Part shown: in pieces, positions 1 to 8,706 of the stretch
How the letters are laid out: every line of letters starts with the position of its first letter
How positions within the stretch are numbered: the stretch's first letter is position 1
NCBI RefSeq assembly: GCF_014655955.1
Contig: NZ_BNBO01000060.1
Coordinates: forward strand, 1 to 52,883
Origin: Kitasatospora indigofera
Lineage (GTDB): Bacteria; Actinomycetota; Actinomycetes; Streptomycetales; Streptomycetaceae
Length of the DNA stretch: 52,883 nt
Direction: 5' to 3'
The notes under the pieces: model-generated
What the model was told of the DNA's origin: nothing
What the model saw: the letters and a program-made list of their open reading frames with translations, nothing else
Databases searched by the model: none
Made by a program: the position numbers and the translations under genes

Positions 1-40
1 CGCGGTGAACCTGCTCACCGCCGCCGGCACCACCGGCTGA
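1..40 (+). CDS. 3' end of an unidentified gene (partial)
   Basis: The window opens inside a forward reading frame. Positions 2-40 read AVNLLTAAGTTG followed by TGA. A strong hairpin at 90-125 lies downstream, as expected at the end of a transcription unit. Twelve residues are too few to identify the protein. The frame is an inference from the hairpin and the lack of another gene before prfC. Confidence 0.4.
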   Translation, partial: AVNLLTAAGTTG

Positions 41-89
41 CCCGTCCGCAGTCCCGGGCGTCCACGGGCGGATGCCGTGGTGCCGTCAT

Positions 90-125
90 CGTGCCCGCCA
101 CCGGAGCTCGTCGGTGGCGGGCACG
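90..125 (+). terminator. Hairpin terminator after the partial first gene
   Basis: Arms at 90-103 and 112-125 are perfectly complementary (14 bp) around an 8-nt loop. There is no U tract, which is usual for streptomycete terminators. It lies 50 bp past the stop of the partial gene. Confidence 0.6.
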
Positions 126-211
126 GTCGTACGGCGACCCGGGCGTTCCCGGTCGTCACCCGCAGGCGGGCCGGGACTTCGTCGGCCTCGGCACCCGGCC
201 GCGGGTTGCGT

Positions 212-251
212 CCGCCGGCCTTCGTCCTGACCGCAGGACGAAGGCCGGCGG
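212..251 (-). terminator. Hairpin terminator of prfC
   Basis: Arms at 212-229 and 234-251 form a perfect 18-bp stem with the tetraloop ACCG. It lies about 30 bp beyond the prfC stop codon on the minus strand. Together with the hairpin at 90-125 it insulates two convergent genes. Confidence 0.7.
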
Positions 252-283
252 GCAGCGGCAGGTGATCCCCGGACAGGCCCTGG

Positions 284-1897
284 CTAGTCGGCGGTGGCGA
301 TCAGCGGCTGCAGCAGGATGTCCGGCTTGGCGCGCTGGAAGGCGCTCAGGTGCCACTTGTCGGCGAACAGGGCCAGCAGGGCGTTGTCCGAGCGGCGGAC
401 CAGCACCTCGGCGTCGGTCAGCCGGGCCTTGGCCAGCTCCGCGGCGCCCTCGGGGTCGGTGACCCGGGCCAGCTTGTAGGAGAGGCGGTCGAGGGTGATC
501 GGGGAGGAGAACTCGTGCTCCATCCGGTGCAGCACCACGTCGAACTGCATCGGGCCGACGGCCGCCATCACCGGGGCCTGGTCACCGCGCCGGTCCGAGA
601 CCAGCACCTGGACCACGCCCTCCTCGTCCAGCTGGGAGACACCCTTGCGGAACTGCTTGGAGCGGCTGATGTCCTTCGGCCGGGCCACCGCGAAGTACTC
701 GGGGGCGAAGGCGGGCAGGGCCGGGAACTCGGCCTTCTTGCCGGTGTACAGGGTGTCGCCGACCCGCAGGGCGCTGGCGTTGATCAGGCCCACCACGTCG
801 CCGGGGTAGGCGGTGTCGACCACGGTGCGCTCGGCGCCGAAGACGGTCTGGGCGTACTTGGTGGCGAAGGACCGGCCGCTGGCCGCGCGGGTGACGTTCA
901 TGCCGCGCTCGAAGACGCCCGAGCAGACCCGGACGAAGGCCATCCGGTCGCGGTGCGCCGGGTCCATGTTGGCCTGGATCTTGAACACCAGGCCCGAGAA
1001 CTCCTCGGTGACCTCGCGGCTGCCGCCCTTGGCCAGCGGGCGGGCGGCGGGGGAGGGGGCGAGGTCGACGACGGCGTCCAGCAGGAGCTTCACGCCGATG
1101 TTGCTCAGCGCCGAGCCGAAGAAGACCGGGCTGATCTTGCCGGCCTCGAAGGCCTCCTGGTCGTACCCGGGGCCGGAGGAGAGCGCCAGCTCCAGCTCCT
1201 CCAGCGCGGTCTCCCAGGCCTCGCCCTCGCGCTCGGTCGCCTCCTCGGCGGTGAGCACCTCCTCCAGGGCGGCGTGCGTACCGCCGGGCACCTTGGTGTA
1301 GCGGAGCATCTGCTCGGTGTCCGAGGCCTGGACGAGCCCGCGTAGGTCACCCGCGCCGCCGACCGGCCAGACCACCGGCACCGGGGTGATGCCCAGGTGC
1401 GTCTCGATGTCCTCCAGCAGGGTGAGCGCCTCGCGGCCGCGGCGGTCCCACTTGTTGATGAAGGTGATCACCGGGACGCCGCGGTGGCGGCAGACCGCGA
1501 ACAGCTTGCGGGTCTGCTCCTCCAGGCCCTTGGCCGCGTCGACCAGCATGATCGCGCAGTCGACGGCCGCCAGCACCCGGTAGGTGTCCTCGGAGAAGTC
1601 GGCGTGACCGGGGGTGTCGACCAGGTTCATCACGTGACCGCGGTAGCCGAACTGCAGGGCGGCCGAGGTGACCGAGATGCCGCGCTCGCGCTCCAGCTCC
1701 ATCCAGTCGCTGGTCACGCCCTTGCGGGCACCCTGGCCGTGCACCGCACCGGCCGAGGTGATCGCCCGCGCGTGCAGGGCGAGGGCCTCGGTGGTGGTGG
1801 ACTTGCCCGCGTCGGGGTGGCTGATGACGGCGAAGGTACGCCGGCGCCCGGCCTCGTTGACGATCTGGACGACCGGGACGGACTGCTCGTTGCTCAC
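284..1897 (-). CDS. prfC: Peptide chain release factor 3 (RF3)
   Basis: RF3 is a translational GTPase that recycles RF1 and RF2 from the ribosome after peptide release. The 537-residue protein has the G1 loop HPDAGKST (27-34), a switch I region with ERGISV near 71-76, DTPGH (94-98) and NKWD (148-151). Domain II and III sequence typical of RF3 follows. I chose GTG at 1897 because GAGGAAA lies just upstream on the minus strand and the conserved sequence starts there. The frame stays open to 2035, but the extra 46 residues are unlike RF3. It is a stand-alone cytoplasmic gene bounded by hairpins on both sides. The start is the only real uncertainty. Confidence 0.96.
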   Translation of the reverse strand: MSNEQSVPVVQIVNEAGRRRTFAVISHPDAGKSTTTEALALHARAITSAGAVHGQGARKGVTSDWMELERERGISVTSAALQFGYRGHVMNLVDTPGHADFSEDTYRVLAAVDCAIMLVDAAKGLEEQTRKLFAVCRHRGVPVITFINKWDRRGREALTLLEDIETHLGITPVPVVWPVGGAGDLRGLVQASDTEQMLRYTKVPGGTHAALEEVLTAEEATEREGEAWETALEELELALSSGPGYDQEAFEAGKISPVFFGSALSNIGVKLLLDAVVDLAPSPAARPLAKGGSREVTEEFSGLVFKIQANMDPAHRDRMAFVRVCSGVFERGMNVTRAASGRSFATKYAQTVFGAERTVVDTAYPGDVVGLINASALRVGDTLYTGKKAEFPALPAFAPEYFAVARPKDISRSKQFRKGVSQLDEEGVVQVLVSDRRGDQAPVMAAVGPMQFDVVLHRMEHEFSSPITLDRLSYKLARVTDPEGAAELAKARLTDAEVLVRRSDNALLALFADKWHLSAFQRAKPDILLQPLIATAD

Positions 1898-2063
1898 GTG
1901 ACTTTTCCTCGGGTGCGGGGACGGCATCAGGCCGGGTGGACGCCTCTCCGCACCTGCTGAGCCGGGCCTCATGTCCGCAGGCTCAAGGGGTGATTCTAGT
2001 CGGCCGGACGGCCCAACCTCGAACCGCCCGGTCAAGTGCCCGTGGAGGGCGGCCCGGACGCGA

Positions 2064-2108
2064 CGGTGCCCGGTGCCCCGCCGCCTCGGGCGGGGGCACC
2101 GGGCACCG
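2064..2108 (-). terminator. Hairpin terminator of the TerD gene
   Basis: Arms at 2064-2079 and 2093-2108 form a perfect 16-bp GC stem with a 13-nt loop. The right arm ends 6 bp before the terD stop codon at 2115. It separates terD from prfC. Confidence 0.65.
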
Positions 2109-2114
2109 GACGGT

Positions 2115-3326
2115 TCAGAGCATCGCGGAGGCGGGCTTCACCATCGCGCGGGCGGTCTTGGCGTCCACGTACTCGCCGATCGCCGTCATCACCCACTCGC
2201 CGGAGAACTGGCGGACCAGCTTGCACATCACCACGCCGGTGTGCGCCTCCGAGCTGGTCAGGTCGAAGCGCACCAGCTCCTGGCCGCTGCCGGCGTCGAG
2301 CAGCCGGCAGTAGGCGTTCTTCACGTCGGTGAACTTCTGGCCGGAGAAGGAGTTGACCACGAAGACCAGGCCGACCGCCTCCGGCGGCAGCCCGTCCAGG
2401 TGGACGGTGATCGACTCGTCGTCGCCGGCGCCCTCGCCGGTGAGGTTGTCGCCGGAGTGCGCGATCGCGCCGTTGAAGATCGACAGCTTCATGAACCAGG
2501 CGGTCTCGATCTTGTTCCGCTGGGCGTCGAAGGCGATGCAGGAGGCGTCCAGGTCGACGTTGCGCCCGCCCCGGGCGGGCTCCCAGCCCAGCCCCATCCG
2601 GACGGAGGACAGGAACGGCTTGCCGTTCTTCTCCAGCGAGACCGAACCGCCCTTGACCAGATTCACCCGGCCCTTGTCCAGGGTGACCTTGGTGAAGGAC
2701 GGCGCGGTGGCCGGCGCCGGGGGCGCGGCCGGGGGCGTGTTCGGCATCGGCGGGGCCTGCGTGGCGGGCGCGTGCGCGGGCGGCGGCGGGGTCTGCACGG
2801 CCTGCGCGGCCGGCGCCGGCTCGTCCTCGACCGAGACGCCGAAGTCGGTGGCGATGCCGGCCAGGCCGTTGGCGTAGCCCTGGCCGACGGCGCGGACCTT
2901 CCAGGCGCCGCCGCGCTGGTAGACCTCGACCACGACCAGCGCGGTCTCCCGGTCGAGCCGCGGCGGGGTGAAGGTGACCAGCACGGCGCCGGTGTCGGCG
3001 TCCCGCACGGTCGCGGTCGGCTCGATGCCGGCGAAGGTGGTGCCCGCCTCGTCGGGGCTGGCCGTCACCACGATCTTGGTGATGCCGGCCGGGACGGCAC
3101 GGGTGTCGATGGTGATCGCGTCCGCCGCGCCGCCGCTCGCCGGCCGGTGCGAGACCCCGGGGCCGTTCGGGGCGTTGAAGAAGACGAAGTCCGCGTCCGA
3201 GCGGACCTTCCCGGCGTCGGTCAGCAGCAGACCCGAGACGTCCAGCGCCTTGGGCGCGGTCACCTCGACGGTCACCCGCGCGGCGGTCAGCGGGGCGTTG
3301 CCGCCTTGGGTCAGGACCGTGGTCAC
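2115..3326 (-). CDS. TerD-family protein with two TerD domains
   Basis: TerD (stress protein) domains are calcium-binding beta-sandwich modules linked to tellurite resistance and to cell-surface or stress functions. In streptomycetes they are common and often paralogous. The 403-residue product has one TerD-like domain at about 1-165, including VVVEVYQRGGAWKVRAVGQG. An Ala/Pro-rich linker spans about 168-215. A second, canonical domain runs to the end, with VDLDASCIAFD and the acidic loop EGAGDDESI that usually takes part in Ca2+ binding. There is no signal peptide or membrane segment. It stands alone, with its own terminator. The family is clear; the cellular role is not. Confidence 0.9.
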   Translation of the reverse strand: MTTVLTQGGNAPLTAARVTVEVTAPKALDVSGLLLTDAGKVRSDADFVFFNAPNGPGVSHRPASGGAADAITIDTRAVPAGITKIVVTASPDEAGTTFAGIEPTATVRDADTGAVLVTFTPPRLDRETALVVVEVYQRGGAWKVRAVGQGYANGLAGIATDFGVSVEDEPAPAAQAVQTPPPPAHAPATQAPPMPNTPPAAPPAPATAPSFTKVTLDKGRVNLVKGGSVSLEKNGKPFLSSVRMGLGWEPARGGRNVDLDASCIAFDAQRNKIETAWFMKLSIFNGAIAHSGDNLTGEGAGDDESITVHLDGLPPEAVGLVFVVNSFSGQKFTDVKNAYCRLLDAGSGQELVRFDLTSSEAHTGVVMCKLVRQFSGEWVMTAIGEYVDAKTARAMVKPASAML

Positions 3327-3564
3327 GGGATCCTCCTGGGATGCGTTTGGGAGGCCGGCGCGGCCGACGCGCCGACGGGATCCACAGTAACGAACGCGTG
3401 TGGCAAAGTGACCGGCCGACGGGCCGGGTTCTGTCGGATCGTCGGACCGGACGACGCACCGCCGCCGGGCCCGCCGGCCCGGTCCGCGACGGGTCGCGGG
3501 GCGCCGGGCCGGGCGGTGTGCGCGACGGTCGTCCGGCCGCCCCGGAGGGGTGGTTGAGGAGCGG

Positions 3565-5025
3565 TCAGCGCCCGGGGGTGAGGGCCGGGCGGGCGGCGGG
3601 CGCCGCGGTCGTGCCCGGTACGACCGGGCCGGTCGCGGGCACGGCCTCGAAGGCGCCGATGGCGGCCACCGCGCGCGGGTCCAGGATGCCGAAGGCGGAG
3701 GCCGTCCAGGTCTCCGCCGGGGCCTTGCCCGGTCCGGCGGAGGGGTGCACGCCCCGCACCCCGAAGGTGTACTCGCCGGGCGGCACGTCCGCCCCCACGG
3801 GGGAGGCGAACCGGTAGACCCGGGCGCCCTGCTCCTGGGAGGTGGTCATCACCGCGCCGGCCAGGTCGGTCCAGGCCGTGGTGCCGTGCACGACCTCGGC
3901 CGGGCCGAGCCGGAACTCGGCCTGGAGCGCGGTCAGCGGCTCGGTCACGGTCAGCCCGAGCAGGTGGCGGGTGCCGTCCTGGCCGAGCGAACGGACGCTG
4001 GCCGCGCCGGCGAGCGCGAGGTCGGGCGCCTCCTGGCCGGCCGGGTACTGGCCTGCGGTGTGCTGGCCTGCGGGGTACTGACCGGTGGGGTACTGGCCGG
4101 TGGGCTGCTGACCCGTCGGGTACTGGCCGGCGGCGTGCGGGCCGACCGGGAAGCCGTCGGCCGGGTTCCGGCCGGGCGGGTACGGGTGGGCCGGGCGCGG
4201 GTGCGCCGCGTGCGGCCGGGCCGCGCCCTGGGCGGGTGCGGTCGCCGGGGGCGTCCCCGGCCCCGCGGGACGTCCGGGGGCCGGCAGGGCGGCGCCGGGC
4301 CGGGCCGAGAACTGCTGCGGCACGGACTGCGGGGCGGCCGGCTCCGTCACGGCGGACTGGGTCACGCCGGACTGGGCGACGGCCGGCGGCGACTGGACCA
4401 GCGGCGGCCCGAACGGGCGCGACCCGATGCCGGGGGGCCCGAACTGCGGGCCGGCCGGGCCGGGGCTCGCGGACGACTGCAGCAGGCATTCCGCCTCCGT
4501 CAGGCCGCCCGGCGGCCGCAGGCCCTCCGGGCCGGTGCTCGGCGGCGGGACGGGTGCGGGCGCGGAGGGGGCGGCCGTCGTGGCCGAGGGCGTGACCGAG
4601 GCGGTGGGCGCCGGCGCGGGCGCCGGGCTGCCGAGGGGCGGCGGGGTGGTCCGTTCGGCGTTGCGCGAGCCGGGCGTGCCGGTGCCGGGACCGATCGCCC
4701 GGACGGACGGTTCGGCCTTCGCGGCCGGGGAGTGCCCGGCGTCGGAGCCGGCCCGGGAGTCGCCGTCGGTACCGGGAGCGGGCGGCGGGGTGGCACCGAC
4801 CGTGGCGAAGCCGGCCCGGCGCCCCACGGCCTGCTGCTCGTTCAGCAGCCAGGTGGTGGCGATGCTGAGCCCGACCACGGTGGACATCGCCATCGCGGCA
4901 CCGGAGAAACGCAGGGTGGGCAGGCGCAGGCGGCCGCCGAAGGGCTTCGGGCGGCTGTGCCGGCCCTGCGGCGCAGGCCGCTCGTCCGGGCGAGGTGCCG
5001 CCTCGGTGTCCTTACGGAGAGCCAC
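3565..5025 (-). CDS. Membrane-anchored Pro/Ala-rich protein with Gly-Gln-Tyr-Pro repeats
   Basis: I do not recognise this 486-residue protein. A basic N-terminus of about 40 residues is followed by one membrane helix (about 41-61), which suggests a type II anchored protein. A long disordered Pro/Ala/Thr region comes next, with a tract of GQYPxGQ repeats near 310-345. A more ordered C-terminal domain of about 130 residues follows, containing GEYTFGVRGVHPSAGPG. The GTG start at 5025 has GAAGGGAG upstream. The frame continues far upstream, but only opposite the SsgA-like gene on the other strand, so that extension is a shadow. The gene is transcribed divergently from the SsgA-like gene. A cell-envelope role is only an inference. 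Confidence 0.7.
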   Translation of the reverse strand: MALRKDTEAAPRPDERPAPQGRHSRPKPFGGRLRLPTLRFSGAAMAMSTVVGLSIATTWLLNEQQAVGRRAGFATVGATPPPAPGTDGDSRAGSDAGHSPAAKAEPSVRAIGPGTGTPGSRNAERTTPPPLGSPAPAPAPTASVTPSATTAAPSAPAPVPPPSTGPEGLRPPGGLTEAECLLQSSASPGPAGPQFGPPGIGSRPFGPPLVQSPPAVAQSGVTQSAVTEPAAPQSVPQQFSARPGAALPAPGRPAGPGTPPATAPAQGAARPHAAHPRPAHPYPPGRNPADGFPVGPHAAGQYPTGQQPTGQYPTGQYPAGQHTAGQYPAGQEAPDLALAGAASVRSLGQDGTRHLLGLTVTEPLTALQAEFRLGPAEVVHGTTAWTDLAGAVMTTSQEQGARVYRFASPVGADVPPGEYTFGVRGVHPSAGPGKAPAETWTASAFGILDPRAVAAIGAFEAVPATGPVVPGTTAAPAARPALTPGR

Positions 5026-5343
5026 CGGACTCCCTTCCCTCCGTGTGCCGCCCGCCGCGTTCCGCGACGGGCCCCGGGGCCGGGCCCGTGAGGAAGCAAC
5101 GGGCGCGCGGCCGTGCCCGCGCGGGCCGGAGGCACGAGAGTACCAGCGGCGGAGGGGAACGTCGTCGGACCGCGCGCGAACCCGGCCGTCGGGCGGACCG
5201 TCCTCGTGCGCAGAACAGTTGACGGACCGTCGGACGATCCGCCCGGCCCCTGCCGCGATTGTTGCAACCTCCTTGCAACCCTTGCCGTCCCCGGCGGGAT
5301 GGCGCACGCTGGTGCAATTCCAAGCCGTACCGGAGAGATAGTC
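5026..5343. promoter_or_regulatory. Divergent promoter region with TTGCAACC direct repeat
   Basis: This 318-bp gap holds the promoters of the membrane-anchored protein (minus) and the SsgA-like gene (plus). TTGCAACC occurs twice, at 5262-5269 and 5273-5280, 11 bp apart, in unusually AT-rich surroundings. The first copy lies within the palindrome GTTGCAAC. It could be a regulator site for the SsgA-like gene. A GGAGAG ribosome-binding site precedes the ATG at 5344. Confidence 0.4.
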
Positions 5344-5856
5344 ATGCCGCGCGACCCTCTGCCCGCACCCTCCGATGCCTCTCTCGCCGCTACCCCCACG
5401 GGCGGCGATGAGGAAGGCTCCACCGCCGCTCCGGCGGCGGTGGAGGAGGTGCTGACCATGCGCATCGCGCTCGGCGAAGAAGCTGTCGGCGAAGTCAGCA
5501 CCCGGTTCCGGTTCGACCCGCAGCGCCCGTACGAGGTGCTGCTGACCTTCCACCTCGGCCGGCCGGACGAGGCGGACTGGGTCTTCTCGCGCGAACTGCT
5601 GCGCGACGGTCTCACCACCTTGAGCGGGCAGGGCGACGTCAAGCTCTGGCCCGCGTACTGCCCCTGCCACGGGGCGACCCTGCACGTGGCGCTGGAGTCG
5701 CCGCACGGCAGCGCGCTGCTGGAGGTCGCCAAGTCCAAGGTGCAGGACTGGCTCGACCGGACGTACGCGCAGGTGTCGGAGGCGGCCGAGGCCTCCTGCG
5801 GCCCGACCGACGCCCAGCTGGCCGCGCTGCTCGCCGGGGGCTTCCCCACCGACTGA
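5344..5856 (+). CDS. SsgA-like (SALP family) sporulation/cell-division protein
   Basis: SALP proteins are specific to sporulating actinomycetes. They control septum placement, spore-wall synthesis or autolytic spore separation; SsgB, for example, recruits FtsZ. The 170-residue product has a variable 40-residue N-terminus and then the family core: FDPQRPYEVLLTFHL, VFSRELLRDGL, GDVKLWP and VQDWLDRT. The core is similar in layout to SsgA and SsgB (about 135-140 residues), but the N-terminus is longer and the motif CPCHG is unusual. I cannot say which SALP subfamily it belongs to. ATG at 5344 has GGAGAG upstream. It is monocistronic. Confidence 0.9.
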   Translation: MPRDPLPAPSDASLAATPTGGDEEGSTAAPAAVEEVLTMRIALGEEAVGEVSTRFRFDPQRPYEVLLTFHLGRPDEADWVFSRELLRDGLTTLSGQGDVKLWPAYCPCHGATLHVALESPHGSALLEVAKSKVQDWLDRTYAQVSEAAEASCGPTDAQLAALLAGGFPTD

Positions 5857-5945
5857 CCGGCGCCGGGCAAGGCCCCACACCGTGCGGCCGGCTCACCCAC
5901 CGCGGGGCGTCACCGGCACCCGGACGCCCGCGGGCGACCGGCGGT

Positions 5946-7418
5946 TCAGGAGACCCGGGGGCGCGCGAGGACGGGCGGGTGCCCGCCGTCCGGGTGAACC
6001 GTCACCTCCGGCGGCCGAACGGGGGCCGGCGGGCGCGCGACGTCCGGCGGGGCCGGCAGCCGTACCGTCCCGGCGGCGAGCCGGGAGCGCAGCCGGCGGA
6101 CGGCGGGCGCGGTCGAGCCGGGCAGCAGGTCGTACGGGTCGTCCGGGCCGGCCACCCCGACCGTCACGGTGGGCGCGAAGCGGTACGGCCGGTGGGCCAG
6201 CAGCCCGCCCAGGTAGCGCCGCAGCCGGGAGAGTTCGGCCCGGACGGTCACCGTGCGGGCCGGATCGCCGAACAGGGCCTCGGCCAGCTGGGCCGCGCTG
6301 CGGCCGTCCCGGTGGGTGGCGAGCAGCAGCAGCAACTCCGCGTGCCGCGGGCTGAGGCCGTGCGACCAGGTGCCGGCCGCGCCCTCCACCGACAGCTCGG
6401 GGCGGTCCGGGCGGCGCAGGTCCAGTCGCAGCCGGGCGCCCTCGGTCTGCTCGGAGACCCCCGACCGGTCGCCGGGGGCGCTCTGGCCGGGGGAGCGGAC
6501 CGGCCGCACCAGCCAGCCGTCGGCGAGCGGCTCGACGGCGCACTCGCCGAGCGAGGGCAGCCAGTGCACGGAGGCCGACCCCCACCCCTCGGCCGGCAGC
6601 CGCAGCCGGTCGGTCGGCGGCAGGCCGGCCGCGGCCGCCGTCCAGCCGTCGCCGTCCACCACCAGGGCCGGGCCGTTCACCTTGGCGAGCAGCGGGGTGG
6701 CCACCGTCCGCAGCTGGTGCAGCGCCTCCAGCCGGCGGGCCCGCAGCTCGGCCTCGGCCAGCCGGGCGGCGGTCATGGTCAGCTGGAGCAGGTACGGCCG
6801 GGCGTGCTGGGCCGGGGCGCTGATGTTGATCACGCCGGCCAGCCGGCCCGTCCGGGGCTCGTGCACCGGGGCCGCGAAGCAGGTCCAGGCGTGGTGGCTG
6901 CGCAGGTAGTGCTCGGCGGAGTGCACCTGCATCGGCCGGCCGGCGCGCAGCGCGGTGCCGATGCCGTTGGTGCCGACGTTCTCCTCGACCCAGCGGGCGC
7001 CGATCAGGAAGCCGATCCGGTCGGCGCTGCGGCGCAGCTGCCGCTCGCCCTCGTGCCACAGGACGTGGCCCTCCGCGTCGGCGATGGCGAGGATCAGCGG
7101 GCAGTCCCCGGTGGAGTCGAGCAGCGAGTCGCGCAGGATGCCGATCACCTCGTCCAGCCCGCTGGCGCGACGCCGGTGCTCCACCTCGGCGGGGCCGAGA
7201 TGCACGGCGGCGGCGCCCCGGTCGGGGTCGAGGCCGAGCCGGCGCAGCCGGGCCCAGGAGTCGCCGATCTCGGGCCGGGGGCCGGCCTCGGGGCCGCCGT
7301 CGGCGGGGAGTCCGCCACCGGTGGCGGCATCGTGGACGGCGGCGAGGTCGGGCCCGCCGGGCGCGGGGGCCGCGGCTGCGCCGGCCGGTCGTCGAGTGTG
7401 CCGCCGGGTCTGCCGCAC
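5946..7418 (-). CDS. GAF-domain transcriptional regulator with C-terminal winged helix
   Basis: The 490-residue protein resembles the streptomycete GAF-domain regulators whose sensory part is like that of AcoR/AdhR-type activators. It lacks the AAA+ sigma-54 activation module. The GAF-like region (about 95-215) contains GARWVEENVGTNGIGTAL and HAWTCFAAPVHEP. A winged helix-turn-helix follows at about 330-420 (LSPRHAELLLLLATH, RAELSRLRRYLGGLLA). Such proteins often control acetoin, alcohol or aldehyde metabolism, but no such enzyme is adjacent here, so the ligand is unknown. GTG at 7418 has GGGGGAG immediately upstream and an in-frame TAG just before it, which fixes the start. The tail is Pro-rich. 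Confidence 0.8.
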   Translation of the reverse strand: MRQTRRHTRRPAGAAAAPAPGGPDLAAVHDAATGGGLPADGGPEAGPRPEIGDSWARLRRLGLDPDRGAAAVHLGPAEVEHRRRASGLDEVIGILRDSLLDSTGDCPLILAIADAEGHVLWHEGERQLRRSADRIGFLIGARWVEENVGTNGIGTALRAGRPMQVHSAEHYLRSHHAWTCFAAPVHEPRTGRLAGVINISAPAQHARPYLLQLTMTAARLAEAELRARRLEALHQLRTVATPLLAKVNGPALVVDGDGWTAAAAGLPPTDRLRLPAEGWGSASVHWLPSLGECAVEPLADGWLVRPVRSPGQSAPGDRSGVSEQTEGARLRLDLRRPDRPELSVEGAAGTWSHGLSPRHAELLLLLATHRDGRSAAQLAEALFGDPARTVTVRAELSRLRRYLGGLLAHRPYRFAPTVTVGVAGPDDPYDLLPGSTAPAVRRLRSRLAAGTVRLPAPPDVARPPAPVRPPEVTVHPDGGHPPVLARPRVS

Positions 7419-7662
7419 CGCTCCCCCTAGCCGCGAACCGTCGCTACCTCGTCGTTGACGCGTTGCCGAAAGCGTACGGCGGGAGCACGGTCGGCGGGGG
7501 TCCCGTGCGCAAATGTGACCTACCGACCGGTATGACCTGCACGTTCGCGCAGACCTTCACCTCTTGCGGTCATTCTGGGCGGCCGCCCGGACCCTGTCCA
7601 GCAGGCCTCGGGGCGCCGCCCGGGTGGTGACGGGGGCCCGTGGCCGGGGCGGTGAGCGGCCG
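7419..7662. promoter_or_regulatory. Intergenic region upstream of the GAF regulator
   Basis: This 244-bp gap lies between the M56 gene end and the GAF-regulator start, both on the minus strand. It contains the dyad TACCGACCGGTA at 7521-7532, about 100 bp upstream of the GAF-regulator start, in locally AT-richer DNA. This may be an operator or promoter element. No gene is visible. Confidence 0.3.
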
Positions 7663-8706
7663 TCAGCGCCCGGCCGCGCCGGCGCTCCGGGCGGCCTCGA
7701 CCGCCCGGTGCAGGTCGGTGGTGGCGTCCAGGGCGGCGGTGAGGGTGAGGGCCAGGCAGGCGGCGAGCGCGAGCGCGGCCGCGCGGCGTCCTGGCCGGGG
7801 CCGCGGGCGCGGGTCGAGCAGCGCGGCCACCCGGCGGGGCACCGGGCCGGCGTGGACGGCGGGGGCGAGGCCGGGCCGGTCAGGCCGGGGGGCGTGACGG
7901 GCGGCCAGGGCCGCGCGGCCGACCGCGCGGGCGGTCACCGCCCGGTCCCCGACTGCGGTGGCGGCGGCCTCGTCGGCCCAGCGCTCCAACTGGAAGCCGA
8001 GGGGCGCGCGGAGCGCCCGCAGGGCGGGGTGGAGCACGGCCGCGTACTCGGCGGCGGCCAGGAAGAGGTGGTGGCGCCCGGTCAGGTGGGCGCGCTCGTG
8101 GGCGAACAGGGCGGCGCGTTCGGCGGCGGACAGGGCACGCAGCATCCCGCCGGTGACCACCACCCGCCCCGGGCGCCCGGGCAGTGCGAAGGCGTCGGCA
8201 CGGTCGTCGGCCAGGACGGCGAGCAGCGGTTCGGCCGGCCCGGCCGGCCGCTGGCGGGACCGGAAGCGGGTGGCCCGCCCGGCCACGCCGGTCCTGACGG
8301 AGGAGAGGAGGGCGCCGGGGGACCGGGGCCGCGCGGGGCGGGCCGGGTCGCCGAGGGCGGCCCGGACCACGGCGAGGTCCCGGCGGTGGCGCCGGCCGGT
8401 CCGCAGCGCGAGGGCCGCCGCCGCGGCGAGCGCCAGGCCGGCCGCCGCGGCGACCGGTGCGCCGCCGGGGGCTCCGGCGGCGATCCAGCGCGGGGAGAGG
8501 TGGCCGAGGGCGGCGACCGGCGGCAGCCGGAGCAGGCCGGCGGCGGCCAGCAGCCCGAGGGAGCAGAGGGTGGCGGCGGCGAGCAGGGCCGAGGTGCCGG
8601 CCAGGATCCGGGCGGCGGCCCGCGGGGCCAGCGCCTCGGCGAGCAGCCGGGCGGCCGGGGCGGCGAGGAAGGGGAGCAGCAGCGGCACCCAGACGGCGAC
8701 GGTCAC
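7663..8706 (-). CDS. BlaR1/MecR1-like M56 family metallopeptidase
   Basis: M56 peptidases are integral-membrane zinc proteases that relay envelope signals by inactivating BlaI/MecI repressors. The 347-residue protein has hydrophobic segments at about 5-25, 35-60, 80-100 and near the C-terminus. The catalytic motif HERAH is at 203-207, and E220 is a candidate third zinc ligand. There is no extracellular penicillin-binding sensor domain as in BlaR1, so the signal is probably not a beta-lactam bound to a C-terminal domain. The start overlaps the blaI-like stop codon by 4 bp, so the two are co-translated. This pair is common in actinomycetes. Confidence 0.88.
   Translation of the reverse strand: MTVAVWVPLLLPFLAAPAARLLAEALAPRAAARILAGTSALLAAATLCSLGLLAAAGLLRLPPVAALGHLSPRWIAAGAPGGAPVAAAAGLALAAAAALALRTGRRHRRDLAVVRAALGDPARPARPRSPGALLSSVRTGVAGRATRFRSRQRPAGPAEPLLAVLADDRADAFALPGRPGRVVVTGGMLRALSAAERAALFAHERAHLTGRHHLFLAAAEYAAVLHPALRALRAPLGFQLERWADEAAATAVGDRAVTARAVGRAALAARHAPRPDRPGLAPAVHAGPVPRRVAALLDPRPRPRPGRRAAALALAACLALTLTAALDATTDLHRAVEAARSAGAAGR

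Noticed and set aside
284..2035. A longer prfC frame starting at 2035
   Set aside because: The added 46 residues are unlike RF3, while GTG 1897 has a good ribosome-binding site and the conserved N-terminus.
5262..5280. A fifth GTTG-N6-CAACT operator at the TTGCAACC repeat
   Set aside because: GTTG and CAAC are directly adjacent or 11 bp apart here, not 6, and the adjacent gene is a sporulation protein.
3565..5880. A 771-residue frame covering the membrane-anchored protein and the SsgA-like region
   Set aside because: The upper part is antisense to a clear SsgA-like gene; a proper GTG with ribosome-binding site exists at 5025.
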